Assembly: GCF_002205165.1 (NCBI RefSeq)
Contig: NZ_NIVS01000020.1
Coordinates: 1 to 64,000, forward strand
Source: Stenotrophomonas maltophilia
Lineage (GTDB): Bacteria > Pseudomonadota > Gammaproteobacteria > Xanthomonadales > Xanthomonadaceae
Length of the DNA: 64,000 bases
Direction: 5' to 3'
The notes below the pieces were generated by a model that saw only the letters and a list, made by a program, of their open reading frames with translations, ran no database searches and had not been told where the DNA came from. The translations under genes and the position numbers were made by a program. This document shows positions 53,283 through 63,866 of this stretch, in pieces (the first letter of the stretch is position 1; each line of letters starts with the position of its first letter).

Positions 53283-54463
53283 GTTCGTTCGCCACGCTGT
53301 TGACCGTGATGCGCAAGGAACTGCGCGATCTCTCCCGCGACCGCCGCACGCTCGCGCTGACGCTGCTGCTCGGCCCGCTGCTGTACCCGGTACTGATCCT
53401 GGGCATGAGCAAACTGGCCGAAAGCCGGGTCAAGACGCAGATCGAGCAGCCGCTGGAGATTCCGATGATCGGCGGCGAGCACGCCCCCAATCTCGTGCGT
53501 TTCCTGGCGTCGCAGGGCCTCAATGCGACCGAGGCACCGAAGGACCTCACCGATGCGATCCGCAGCCAGCGCATCGATGTGGCGCTGCGCATCAGCCCGG
53601 AGTTCGGCAAGGACTGGAGCGAGGGCCGGCCGGCGCTGGTGGAGATCATCAAGGACAGTACCCGCCGCGCTGCCGATATTCCCAGCAGTCGCCTGGAGGC
53701 CGCGCTGGGTGGCTACAGCCAGCAGGTCGGTGCCCTGCGCCTGCTGGCACGCGGTATCGATGCCCAGGTAGCGCGCCCGCTGGACGTTGCCGCACAGGAC
53801 CTGGCGACCGCCGAAGCCAAACGCGGGATGATGCTCTCGGTGCTGTTGCCGATCCTGCTCACCATCACCTCGTTCCTGGGTGGCGCCTACCTGGTGATGG
53901 ATACCACGGCCGGGGAACGTGAGCGGCAATCGCTGGAGCCGCTGCTCGCCACCCCGGCACCGCGCAGCGCGATCGTCAGCGGCAAGATCGCCGCGGCCTG
54001 CGCGGTCGGTGTTGCCTCGTTGCTGCTGACCCTGGCGGCCTTCAAGATCAGCGCGCAGCTGTCCTCCGGCGGGGTAGGCCGGCAACTCAACATGGGCTTC
54101 CTGCCGATGCTGCAGATGCTGCTGATCATGCTGCCGATGCTGTTCATCGGCACCTCGCTGCTGACGTTCCTGTCGGCGGCCGCCAAGAGCATGAAAGAAG
54201 CCCAGAGCCACATGACCTGGCTGATGCTGCTGCCGATGCTGCCGGGGTATGCGCTGATGGTGTACCCGATCAAGAGCGAGCTGTGGCAGTTCGCGGTGCC
54301 GTTCCTGGCGCAGAACCAGATGCTGCTCAAGATCATCCGCCACGAAACGATCAGCCCGCAGATGTGGGCAGTGTATCTGGGCGCGGGCTTCGGTCTGGCG
54401 GCGCTGTTCTGGTATGCCGCGGTGCGCCGCTACCATCAGGAACGGTTGGCGATTTCGGGTTGA
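53279..54463 (+). CDS. ABC transporter permease, NatB-like
   Basis: A 394-residue membrane protein of the NatB/ABC-2 type: one N-terminal helix (about 22-42), a large extracytoplasmic domain of about 180 residues, then five or six helices in the second half. The extracytoplasmic domain (QIEQPLEIPMIGGEHAPNLVRFLASQ...) is typical of this branch. With the NatA-like ATPase it exports an unknown substrate (sodium in Bacillus NatAB). The gene ends just before a classic terminator. Confidence 0.82.
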   Translation: MSSFATLLTVMRKELRDLSRDRRTLALTLLLGPLLYPVLILGMSKLAESRVKTQIEQPLEIPMIGGEHAPNLVRFLASQGLNATEAPKDLTDAIRSQRIDVALRISPEFGKDWSEGRPALVEIIKDSTRRAADIPSSRLEAALGGYSQQVGALRLLARGIDAQVARPLDVAAQDLATAEAKRGMMLSVLLPILLTITSFLGGAYLVMDTTAGERERQSLEPLLATPAPRSAIVSGKIAAACAVGVASLLLTLAAFKISAQLSSGGVGRQLNMGFLPMLQMLLIMLPMLFIGTSLLTFLSAAAKSMKEAQSHMTWLMLLPMLPGYALMVYPIKSELWQFAVPFLAQNQMLLKIIRHETISPQMWAVYLGAGFGLAALFWYAAVRRYHQERLAISG

Positions 54464-54469
54464 TGCTCG

Positions 54470-54495
54470 AAGGGCTCCGCAAGGAGCCCTTTTTA
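54470..54495 (+). terminator. Rho-independent terminator of ABC operon
   Basis: AAGGGCTCC, a GCAA loop, GGAGCCCTT, then a run of T. It is the clearest intrinsic terminator in the window and lies 6 bases after the permease stop. Its T-run merges into the first REP copy. Confidence 0.9.
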
Positions 54496-54540
54496 ATAAC
54501 GGGGACGGAGGTAGTTAATAACAGGGACGGAGGTGGTTAA
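54493..54540. repeat. REP pair left of RAYT gene
   Basis: Two direct copies of a 26-base unit (core ACGGGGACGGAGGT, then ACAGGGACGGAGGT) overlapping by TTAA. They lie downstream of the RAYT gene's 3' end, in the opposite orientation to the pair on its other side, like a mobile REP module. Confidence 0.85.
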
Positions 54541-54584
54541 ACGGGATGTCGTCCGTTGGTACCGGCGTGCTGACGGACAGCCGG

Positions 54585-55289
54585 CTAGTCGCCGCTCTCC
54601 TTCACCGGCCGTCCCGCAGGCCGGTAGACCACGGACCTTTGCAATGCCTGCTGCACCATGTCCTGAAAGCGTCGGCTGCCCAATGCGCGCTCCTGCGCGA
54701 CGTAGGCGACGATCCGCTCTCTTTCCTGTGGCTGGATGCTGGCCCGAAGCCATTGACCGTAGGCGTCCGCACGGGCTTTCGGCGTAGGGCCTAGGAGGGT
54801 GTAGCAGGGGTGTGGCGTCAGCATGGGGTTGTGCTCAAGCCCCAGATACACTCGGGCACTGGACCATCGATAGTCCTCGGGGAAGGCCACCATCGCGGCC
54901 CGTACCGGATTGAGCTCTATGTAACGATGCACCATCAACAGGTAGCCATCGGAATCCACCAGGCACGACTTGAAACGGCCTTCCAGCAGCGTCCCGCTAC
55001 GCACATACCGCATGTTGAAGTACTGCACATAGTTCTGCCCGCACTGCCGCATGGCCGGGGCCAGCCCCTCCGCTGTCGACGGTGTCATCAGAAGATGGAC
55101 GTGATTGCCCATCAGTACGAAGGCATGGACGGCGATCGCCTGCTTCTGGCAGGCATTGCGCAACAGTCGCAGGTAGTGACGCCGGTCTTCGTCGTCGATG
55201 AATAATGCAGCGCGATTGACGCCACGCTGTATGACATGCAGCGGGATGCCCGGGAGAACCAGGCGGGCGGAACGAGGCATGGTCGGCAA
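54585..55289 (-). CDS. REP-associated tyrosine transposase (RAYT)
   Basis: A 234-residue Y1-type transposase of the TnpA-REP group. The metal-binding HUH motif is MGNHVHLL (His63, His65). The catalytic tyrosine should be in the SDGYLLMVHRYIELNPVRA segment (Tyr116 or Tyr123; I cannot decide without a structure-based alignment). YRWSS is another family mark. Such enzymes act on REP hairpins to spread or maintain them, mostly singly in a genome. Inverted REP pairs flank it (54493-54540 and 55374-55420). The length is typical, with no frameshift, so it may be active. Confidence 0.9.
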   Translation of the reverse strand: MPTMPRSARLVLPGIPLHVIQRGVNRAALFIDDEDRRHYLRLLRNACQKQAIAVHAFVLMGNHVHLLMTPSTAEGLAPAMRQCGQNYVQYFNMRYVRSGTLLEGRFKSCLVDSDGYLLMVHRYIELNPVRAAMVAFPEDYRWSSARVYLGLEHNPMLTPHPCYTLLGPTPKARADAYGQWLRASIQPQERERIVAYVAQERALGSRRFQDMVQQALQRSVVYRPAGRPVKESGD

Positions 55290-55373
55290 CGTTGATGGCG
55301 ATTCACTACCTTGCAGAGCCAGGCGGGGAAAAGCGCTAGGCCTGCGGCGCGCTCAGTCGTCAGACAAGCGCGC

Positions 55374-55420
55374 TTAACTACCTCCGTCCCTGTTATTAAC
55401 TACCCCCGTCCCCGTTAAAG
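55374..55420. repeat. REP pair right of RAYT gene
   Basis: Two copies of the same unit in the opposite orientation (cores ACCTCCGTCCCTGT and ACCCCCGTCCCCGT), overlapping by TTAA. It lies 3 bases before the 3' end of the TonB-domain lipoprotein gene. Confidence 0.85.
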
Positions 55421-55423
55421 CAA

Positions 55424-56425
55424 TCAGCCGCCTTCTGGTGCGAAGGCAAGCGTGCGGCGCGTGGTGACCGGGGCGCCGACCGGTTCGAACTTCCAGCGCT
55501 TGACGGCGTTGAGCGCTTCGCGGTCGAACACGCGGGCAGGGGTGGCGCGCAGCACGCGGGCAGCGGTCACCGAACCGTCGGTGCCGACGGTGAGCTCGAC
55601 CAGCACTTCGCCGGAGGTGCCCGAACGCAGGGCGTCGGCCGGGTAACGTGGGGCCGGGGTGCTGACCGGGCGCAGGCTCGGCGCGGCGGCAGCCTGGCGG
55701 GTGGCCGCCGCCTGCTGGGCGGCCGCCTGCTGCTGGCGCTGCTCGGCCTCGCGGCGGGCGGCGGCCTGACGCTCGGCATCCTGGCGGTCGGTGTCGCGGC
55801 GCGCGGCTTCCTGCTGCGCGGCGATCTGCCGTGCGGCCTCGGCTTCGGTGCTCTGCTGCTGTGCCAGGCGCTGCTGTTCGACCAGCTGCTTGGCGCGGGT
55901 CTCGGCGTCCTTCTTGACCTTGTCGGTCTCTTCCTGGGTGCGCTTGAGCGCGGTCTGCATGCTGCCGCTGATGCCCTGCTTCAGGCGCGGCAGCGCCGGG
56001 GCGGTTGGGTCGACCTTTTCGATCAGCGCGACCAGGCGCTGGGTTTCGGCGAAGTCCTCGCGGCTCAGGTTCTGCTCGGCGGCGATCAGGGTGTAGGGCA
56101 GCAGATCGGTCAGTGCGCTTTTGACCGAGGCGTCATCCGGGGTCTTGTCACGCAGCGCCAGGTAATACTCGATGGCGTTGTCGCCGGCCGGGGCGTACAT
56201 ACGGTTCTCGCGCAGCGCCTTGCTGGCCAGTTCGCGCAGTTCCTCGGTGCCCATCGACTGGACCTTGGCCGACACCGCCGGTGCGGCCGGGGCAGCAGTG
56301 GGGGCCACGGGGGCCGCCGGCGTCGCCGGTGCGGTCTCGTCCTTGCCCGAGCAGGCGGCCAGGGCCACCAGCAGGATCATCGGCGCGAACAGCCGCGCCG
56401 GGCCATGAGTCTTGACGTGCGACAT
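55424..56425 (-). CDS. Lipoprotein with C-terminal TonB domain
   Basis: A 333-residue protein with lipobox LALAAC (Cys25) followed by Ser26. An Ala/Pro-rich linker follows, then a helical domain with TPR-like character (about 55-150), a coiled coil rich in Gln, Ala and Arg (about 155-255), and a TonB C-terminal domain (about 265-333: TPAPRYPADALRSGTSGEVLVEL, and ALNAVKRWKFEPVGAPVTTR). Classic TonB is held in the inner membrane by a helix, not by a lipid. Ser after Cys predicts an outer-membrane lipid anchor. It may be an envelope structural or assembly protein, not an energy transducer. AAGGGGAG lies upstream of the start. Confidence 0.82.
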   Translation of the reverse strand: MSHVKTHGPARLFAPMILLVALAACSGKDETAPATPAAPVAPTAAPAAPAVSAKVQSMGTEELRELASKALRENRMYAPAGDNAIEYYLALRDKTPDDASVKSALTDLLPYTLIAAEQNLSREDFAETQRLVALIEKVDPTAPALPRLKQGISGSMQTALKRTQEETDKVKKDAETRAKQLVEQQRLAQQQSTEAEAARQIAAQQEAARRDTDRQDAERQAAARREAEQRQQQAAAQQAAATRQAAAAPSLRPVSTPAPRYPADALRSGTSGEVLVELTVGTDGSVTAARVLRATPARVFDREALNAVKRWKFEPVGAPVTTRRTLAFAPEGG

Positions 56426-56612
56426 CCAACTCCCCTTTGAAGACGACGATACGTAGGGCCTGATGCGGTCAGGCCGACCGACGGCCATGGACGTTTCCCG
56501 ACGTCCACGGCGGACCCGCAGGTGTGCAATCTAGCATCACCCCGCCCGGCCCGGGGGCCAGGCGGTCAGGGCAGGGGGCATCCTCACCGATGCCGCCGCT
56601 GCCGGGCAAGCC

Positions 56613-57248
56613 TCAGTGCGACAGCGCCTTGCTCGGCGTGCCGTTCATCAGCTTGTCGGTGTAGGCGATGCCGATCGCCGAGAGGATGAAGGCGCAGTGG
56701 ATGATGGTCTGCCACATCACGCCGGTGGAGGTCAGCGGGGCGCACTTGAAGGCCGCTGCAGCGCTCGGGCCGATGCTGCTGATCGCCGTCTGCACCGCCA
56801 GGATGTAGTCCGGGCTGGCGCACGACGGCAGGCCGTCCAGGGTGCCGGCAGCGATGAAGGTCTTCAGCAGGTGGATCGAGGAGATGCCGATGATCGACAG
56901 CGCCAGCTTCACCTTCAGCACGCTTGCGTTGACGTGGCTCAGCCATTCCGGCTGGTCCGGATGGTTCTCCAGGCGCAGGCGCGACACGAAGGTCTCGTAG
57001 CCGCCCACGATCACCATCACCAGCAGGTTGGAGATCATCACCACGTCGATCAGGCCCAGCACCAGCAGCATGATCTCCTGCTCGCCCATGGTGTTGGCCT
57101 TGTGCAGCAGGTGCCACAGCTCCTTGCCGAACAGGAACACGTAAACGCATTGGGCCAGGATCAGGCCCAGGTACAGCGGCAGCTGCAGCCAGCGCGAGGC
57201 GAAGATCAGGGAGGACAGGGGACTGATGGGGGTCTGGGTCGAGCTCAT
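56613..57248 (-). CDS. UPF0114 (YqhA) family membrane protein
   Basis: A 211-residue membrane protein with four hydrophobic helices. The segment [19 protein letters not shown] and the conserved [18 protein letters not shown] are typical of YqhA/UPF0114, whose function is not well established. It has two in-frame starts within a few codons of each other further upstream; the chosen ATG gives the usual short N-terminus. It is divergent from the GST gene. Confidence 0.88.
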   Translation of the reverse strand: MSSTQTPISPLSSLIFASRWLQLPLYLGLILAQCVYVFLFGKELWHLLHKANTMGEQEIMLLVLGLIDVVMISNLLVMVIVGGYETFVSRLRLENHPDQPEWLSHVNASVLKVKLALSIIGISSIHLLKTFIAAGTLDGLPSCASPDYILAVQTAISSIGPSAAAAFKCAPLTSTGVMWQTIIHCAFILSAIGIAYTDKLMNGTPSKALSH

Positions 57249-57354
57249 GCTGGAATGCTGCGTTGCGGGGACGGCGCAGCGTAACGGTCCGGCTTGACCC
57301 TGCCAAGCCGAGTGACGGACTAGACTCAGTATTCCCAATCCGCGAGCCGTCGCC

Positions 57355-58044
57355 ATGATCGACCTGTACTACTGGCCAACCCCGAATGGCCACAAAGTCA
57401 CGCTGATGCTGGAGGAGACCGGCCTGCCGTACCAGATCCAGCCGGTGAACATCGGCGCCGGGGACCAGTTCACGCCCGCTTTCCTGGCGATTTCGCCCAA
57501 CAACAAGATGCCGGCCCTGGTCGATCACCAGCCCACCGATGGCGGCGCCCCGCAGAGCGTGTTCGAGTCCGGCGCGATCCTGCTGTACCTGGCCGAGAAG
57601 ACCGGCCGCTTCCTGCCCGCCGACAGCCGCGGGCGGGTGGCCGTGCTGGAATGGCTGTTCTGGCAGATGGCCGGGCTTGGCCCGATGAGCGGCCAGATGG
57701 GCCATTTCAACGTCTACGCGCCCGACAAGATTCCCTATGCGATCGAGCGCTACAACAACGAGGTGCGCCGCCTGCACGGGGTGATGGACAAGCGCCTGGC
57801 GCAGACCGCTTACCTCGGCGGTGAGGCGTACAGCATCGCCGACATGGCCAGCTACCCTTGGATCGGGGCTTACGACACCCTCCCGGTGGACTTCGACGCC
57901 TTCCCGAACCTCAAACGCTGGCATGACGCGATCGCCGCCCGTCCGGCCACCCAGCGCGCCTATGCCCTGCGCGAGAAGGTGAACCCGCAGGCCGGCAAAC
58001 CGCTCAGCGAGGAAGAGCGCAAGCACCTGTTCGGGCAGCGCTGA
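57355..58044 (+). CDS. Glutathione S-transferase (Nu class, YfcG/YghU-like)
   Basis: A 229-residue GST. The thioredoxin-fold N-terminus has [17 protein letters not shown], where TPNG replaces the usual catalytic Tyr/Ser motif and marks the YfcG/YghU group; relatives show disulfide-bond reductase activity with glutathione. The C-terminal helical domain starts near residue 95. It has no signal peptide. It is divergent from the YqhA-family gene with about 106 bases between them. Confidence 0.87.
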   Translation: MIDLYYWPTPNGHKVTLMLEETGLPYQIQPVNIGAGDQFTPAFLAISPNNKMPALVDHQPTDGGAPQSVFESGAILLYLAEKTGRFLPADSRGRVAVLEWLFWQMAGLGPMSGQMGHFNVYAPDKIPYAIERYNNEVRRLHGVMDKRLAQTAYLGGEAYSIADMASYPWIGAYDTLPVDFDAFPNLKRWHDAIAARPATQRAYALREKVNPQAGKPLSEEERKHLFGQR

Positions 58045-58057
58045 GGGAATGCGTCGT

Positions 58058-58074
58058 GCCGGCCGCTGGCCGGC
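58058..58074. repeat. GC-rich palindrome, related to SMAG core
   Basis: GCCGGCC, GCT, GGCCGGC: the same 17-base palindrome as at 22137-22153. It lies 14 bases after the GST stop and may act in mRNA ending. The preceding bases lack a full GTAG. Confidence 0.5.
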
Positions 58075-58144
58075 CCCCCGGAGCGTCTGGCGCGGCCGGA
58101 CGCCCCCGCCCCCGGCACGATCCAGACGGTTTTGGTTAGGATGA

Positions 58145-60433
<2,289 letters not shown>

Positions 60434-60472
60434 TCCCCCGTTCCTGCCACCGGCCTGACAAGGAGTTTGCCG

Positions 60473-60982
60473 ATGACATTGCCGCCCGCGCTTCCTGGTA
60501 CGACCGTGTCCACCGGCTGGTGGCGCCGCCACTGGCGCTGGGCCATGCCATTGGCGGTGGTGTTCGGCATCGGCGCCGCAACCGGGGCGGTGTGGTTCGC
60601 GCTGTCCCAGTGGGCGTACTGGAGCAAATCCAGCACGCCCTACCAGGAGGCCATGCGTCGCGCGCGCTGCAACATCGAACTGGTGGAGGCCCTGGGTGAG
60701 CCGCTGCGTGATGGCTACCTGCCGGCCGGCTCGATGCATTCCAATGGCCAGAGCCAGTTCGTGATCGCGGTCTCCGGCCCTCAAGGCAATGGCCGCATGT
60801 TCCTCAATGCCAAGCGCTCCGGCGATCACTGGGACTACCCGATGCTGTACGTGGTGACCGACGGCAAGGAGGCGATTGATCTGGCGGCGCTGGACGATAT
60901 CGAAGCCGCGGAAAGCTGCGCGCTGGAAGAGTGCCGGGCGAAGGGGGACTGCCCGCCGGCACCGGAGGCCTTGCAGATCTGA
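60473..60982 (+). CDS. Coa1-like membrane-anchored protein
   Basis: A 169-residue protein with one N-terminal membrane helix (about 25-47) and a soluble domain of about 110 residues: VEALGEPLRDGYLPAGSMHSNGQSQFVIAVSGPQGNGRMFLNAKRSGDHW. That pattern fits the cytochrome oxidase assembly Coa1 family. The ATG follows AAGGAG by 7 bases; a TTG two codons earlier is less likely. No cytochrome genes are nearby, so its role cannot be assigned from context. Confidence 0.75.
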   Translation: MTLPPALPGTTVSTGWWRRHWRWAMPLAVVFGIGAATGAVWFALSQWAYWSKSSTPYQEAMRRARCNIELVEALGEPLRDGYLPAGSMHSNGQSQFVIAVSGPQGNGRMFLNAKRSGDHWDYPMLYVVTDGKEAIDLAALDDIEAAESCALEECRAKGDCPPAPEALQI

Positions 60983-61061
60983 GTGGCGCATGACCTCCGG
61001 CCAATTGCCCCGGACCCGCCAAGTGCGTAGGGTCGCAGGCATCCTGCCCTGGAGTTCCTGC

Positions 61062-62873
61062 ATGAAGCCGCTTGTCCTTGCCGTTGCGTTGGCCCTGTCC
61101 GTTCCCGCCGCGCTGTCGGCCCCGCCGGCCCTGGCCGCCCCCGCGGCCGCCAAGCCCGCCGCCTCGCCGGCCTGGGTCACCCGCAGCAACCAGTTGGCGC
61201 AGATCCTGCTGGATGCGCAGGGCCCGTTCCAGCCGGAAGAAACCGGCTTCTTCGGCGTGCCGGGCTACGACGACAAGGTGGCCGACTACGGCCCGGACAA
61301 CGGCGCCCGCTACCGCGCGGCGATGGCCAAGGCGCGCAGTGAACTGCAGGCCAAGCTCGCCACCGAGCGCGATCCCAACGTCCGTCAGGACCTGGCGATC
61401 ATGATCGCCGCCGCCGACCAGAACATCGAAGGCAGCGAACTCAACGAGAAGTACCTGCTGCCGTGGAGCGACACCCCGCAGACGGTGTTCAGCGGCCTCA
61501 ACCTGCTGCTGTCCGACCAGGTACCCGCCGAGCGCCGCGCCAAGGCGCTGGATCGCCTGAAGGCCTACGCCGGGCTTGCCGCGGGCACGCAGCCGGTGAC
61601 CACGCTGTCGCGCCAGCGCTACGAAGAGCGCCTGGGCGACAAGAGCCTGCTGCAGCCGACGAAGATCGAAGTCGAGCAGTCGCTGGCCAATGTGGATACC
61701 TACATCAGCGGCATTGAGCAGTTGTTCGGCAAGTACAAGGTCGCCGGTGCCGAGCAGGCGCTGCAGACCATCGCCAGCCAGCTGCGCGAGTACCGCGACT
61801 GGACGCGCCGCGAAGTGCTGCCCAAGGCCCGCACCGATGCGCGCCTGCCCGAGCCGCTGTATGCGTACCAGCTCAAGCGCGTGGGCATCGACATCGCGCC
61901 GGCGCTGCTGATGCAGCGGGCCCAGCTGGAATTCATGGAAACCCGCTCGGCGATGCGCCAGCTGGCACCGCTGGTGGTGCAGGCCAAGGGCCTGAAGGTC
62001 ACCGACACCACCGACCCGGTAGCGGTGGTGCGTGCGCTCAAGGGCGACAAGATTCCTGACGACCAGCTTGAGCACCACTACCGTGGCGTGATCGATGCGA
62101 TCGACCCGATCATCCGCAAGGAAAAGATCGTCGACGTGCCGCAGCGCCCGATGCAGATGCGGCTGGGCTCGGCTGCCGAAAGTGCCGCCTCGCCGGCCCC
62201 GCATTTCCTGCCGGCCCCGCTGGTCGGTAACACCGGGCAGCAGGGCACCTTCGTGCTGCCGCTGGGCAACCCGGCCGCCGGCGACAAGGCCGCGCAGTAC
62301 GACGATTTCAACTTCGGCTCGGCGGCGTGGACGCTGAGCGCGCATGAAGGACGCCCCGGTCACGAGCTGCAGTTCACCGCGATGGTGGAGCGCGGCATCT
62401 CGCTGGCGCGCACCATGTTTGCCTTCAACTCGGTCAACGTGGAAGGCTGGGCACTGTATGCCGAAGCGGAGATGGTGCCGTACGAGCCGCTGGACGGGCA
62501 GCTGATCGCGCTGCAGTTCCGCCTGCTGCGTGCCGCCCGCGCGATGCTGGATCCGATGCTCAACCTGGGGCAGATCGACCGCGCCAACGCCGAGCGCGTG
62601 CTGATCGATGAGGTCGGCCTGTCCAAGGCGATGGCGACCCAGGAACTGGACCGTTACATGGTGCGCATGCCCGGCCAGGCCGGCAGCTACTTCTACGGTT
62701 ACACCCGCATTCTTGAGCTGCGCATGCAGACCGAACTGGCCCTCGGGGATCGTTTCGACCGGTTGGCGTTCAACAACTTCCTGCTCGACCAGGGCCTGCT
62801 GCCGCCGGACCAGCTCGCCAAGGCGGTCAACGACGTGTTCGTGCCGAAGTACAAAGGCGCGGCCAAACGCTGA
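61062..62873 (+). CDS. DUF885-family exported metallopeptidase-like protein
   Basis: A 603-residue exported protein with a signal peptide at 1-26 (ALSAPPALAAPAAAK). The DUF885 zinc motif is in AHEGRPGHELQ (near residue 428), followed by NVEGWALYAEAE, another conserved segment that normally carries a metal-ligating glutamate. These proteins are thought to be periplasmic peptidases, but substrates are mostly unknown. It ends at a pair of GTAG repeats convergent with the next gene. Confidence 0.85.
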   Translation: MKPLVLAVALALSVPAALSAPPALAAPAAAKPAASPAWVTRSNQLAQILLDAQGPFQPEETGFFGVPGYDDKVADYGPDNGARYRAAMAKARSELQAKLATERDPNVRQDLAIMIAAADQNIEGSELNEKYLLPWSDTPQTVFSGLNLLLSDQVPAERRAKALDRLKAYAGLAAGTQPVTTLSRQRYEERLGDKSLLQPTKIEVEQSLANVDTYISGIEQLFGKYKVAGAEQALQTIASQLREYRDWTRREVLPKARTDARLPEPLYAYQLKRVGIDIAPALLMQRAQLEFMETRSAMRQLAPLVVQAKGLKVTDTTDPVAVVRALKGDKIPDDQLEHHYRGVIDAIDPIIRKEKIVDVPQRPMQMRLGSAAESAASPAPHFLPAPLVGNTGQQGTFVLPLGNPAAGDKAAQYDDFNFGSAAWTLSAHEGRPGHELQFTAMVERGISLARTMFAFNSVNVEGWALYAEAEMVPYEPLDGQLIALQFRLLRAARAMLDPMLNLGQIDRANAERVLIDEVGLSKAMATQELDRYMVRMPGQAGSYFYGYTRILELRMQTELALGDRFDRLAFNNFLLDQGLLPPDQLAKAVNDVFVPKYKGAAKR

Positions 62874-62904
62874 CACGGTTCCGGTAGGCGCGGGACGTTT
62901 TCCG

Positions 62905-62929
62905 GTAGGCACCGACCGTTGGTCGGTGC
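62905..62929 (+). repeat. SMAG-type GTAG hairpin repeat
   Basis: GTAG and a perfect 9-base stem (GCACCGACC/GGTCGGTGC) around GTT. It forms an inverted pair with the next repeat. A truncated GTAG copy is visible just before it (62884). Confidence 0.85.
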
Positions 62930-62941
62930 GCTGTTCCAGCA

Positions 62942-62966
62942 GCCACGACCCACGGTCGTGGCCTGC
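62942..62966 (-). repeat. Inverted SMAG-type hairpin repeat (GCAG variant)
   Basis: On the minus strand: GCAG, then GCCACGACC/GGTCGTGGC around GTG. The tetranucleotide is GCAG instead of GTAG. It lies 12 bases from the opposite-facing copy. Confidence 0.7.
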
Positions 62967-62977
62967 CGTAGTGCTCG

Positions 62978-63436
62978 TTACCGCTGCGGGGTGATCGTCT
63001 GCGTCGGCAGGCGCGGCGCCGGCGGCGGATTCGGGACCCAGATGGCTACACCGGCCGCGCGCTTCTGCGTGGTCGGGATGCCGATGCCCACACCACCGCC
63101 TACGTGCGAGCCGTAGCTGCCGGCGCCGACGGACATGCCCACCGGCGAACCGCTGGAGCCCACGCCCATCAGGATCACGCCGTTGGCACCGAGGGCGGCC
63201 GCTTCACGCTTGAGCCGCATGACGGCGGCATCGGTCTGGCCCTGCGTGCCAAACCCCACCGCGCTGGCCGATTCGAGCTGGGCGATTTCCTGCGACCCCG
63301 CCGGCGGGGTGGAATAGATCTGCACCGTGGCCGGATCGACCGGCGCACGCGCCTGGCCGAGCATGACCTTGGAGGTGCTGGCGCAGCCGGCGCTGAGCAG
63401 CGCCAGGCCCAGCAATGCAGCGCATCGGATGTTCAT
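62978..63436 (-). CDS. Small lipoprotein with glycine-rich tail
   Basis: A 152-residue lipoprotein with signal peptide and lipobox LLSAGC (Cys near 18), followed by Ala. The mature part has a short conserved-looking region (VDPATVQIYSTPPAGSQEIAQLESAS, and LKREAAALGANGVILMGVG), then a glycine-rich stretch and a proline-rich end. This layout resembles small lipoproteins with a YbjQ-type core, but I do not recognise a firm family. The function is unknown. Confidence 0.75.
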   Translation of the reverse strand: MNIRCAALLGLALLSAGCASTSKVMLGQARAPVDPATVQIYSTPPAGSQEIAQLESASAVGFGTQGQTDAAVMRLKREAAALGANGVILMGVGSSGSPVGMSVGAGSYGSHVGGGVGIGIPTTQKRAAGVAIWVPNPPPAPRLPTQTITPQR

Positions 63437-63617
63437 GGCGTTACCCCTGTGTGTGATGGCTGGGATGATCGGTGCTGGCGACTGAATCGGTCCCAACCCC
63501 TGCCAGCGCACCCTAGCACCGCGGCGGTGAGGCCCCCGCCAACGGCGTCTCGCTGCCGCTTGCGCATGCGCCGGGAACCGCTATGGTGGGCCACGCATTC
63601 ACCTCAAGGAGCCGGAT

Positions 63618-63866
63618 ATGGGATTGATCAGTCTGTTGTGGGGCATCGTCGCGCTGCTCTGGATGATTGTGGCCCTGATCCCGCTGCTGGGCTGGGGCAA
63701 CTGGTTCCTGATCCCGTTTGCCGCGGTGGGTGCAGTGATCGCCGCCATCGGCATCCTGTTCACCCACGCCAGCAAGCGCGGCCGTGCCTGGACCGGGCTG
63801 GTGCTCAACGGCATCGTGGTGGTGGTGGGTATCGTCCGGCTCGGGCTGGGTGGCGGCATCATCTGA
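63618..63866 (+). CDS. Small integral membrane protein (82 aa)
   Basis: An 82-residue protein made mostly of two or three hydrophobic helices with a short basic loop (HASKRGRAW). AAGGAG lies 8 bases before the ATG. No function can be assigned. The next gene is beyond the window; bases 63867-64000 hold a possible promoter (TAGAAT at 63932-63937) but no gene. Confidence 0.75.
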   Translation: MGLISLLWGIVALLWMIVALIPLLGWGNWFLIPFAAVGAVIAAIGILFTHASKRGRAWTGLVLNGIVVVVGIVRLGLGGGII

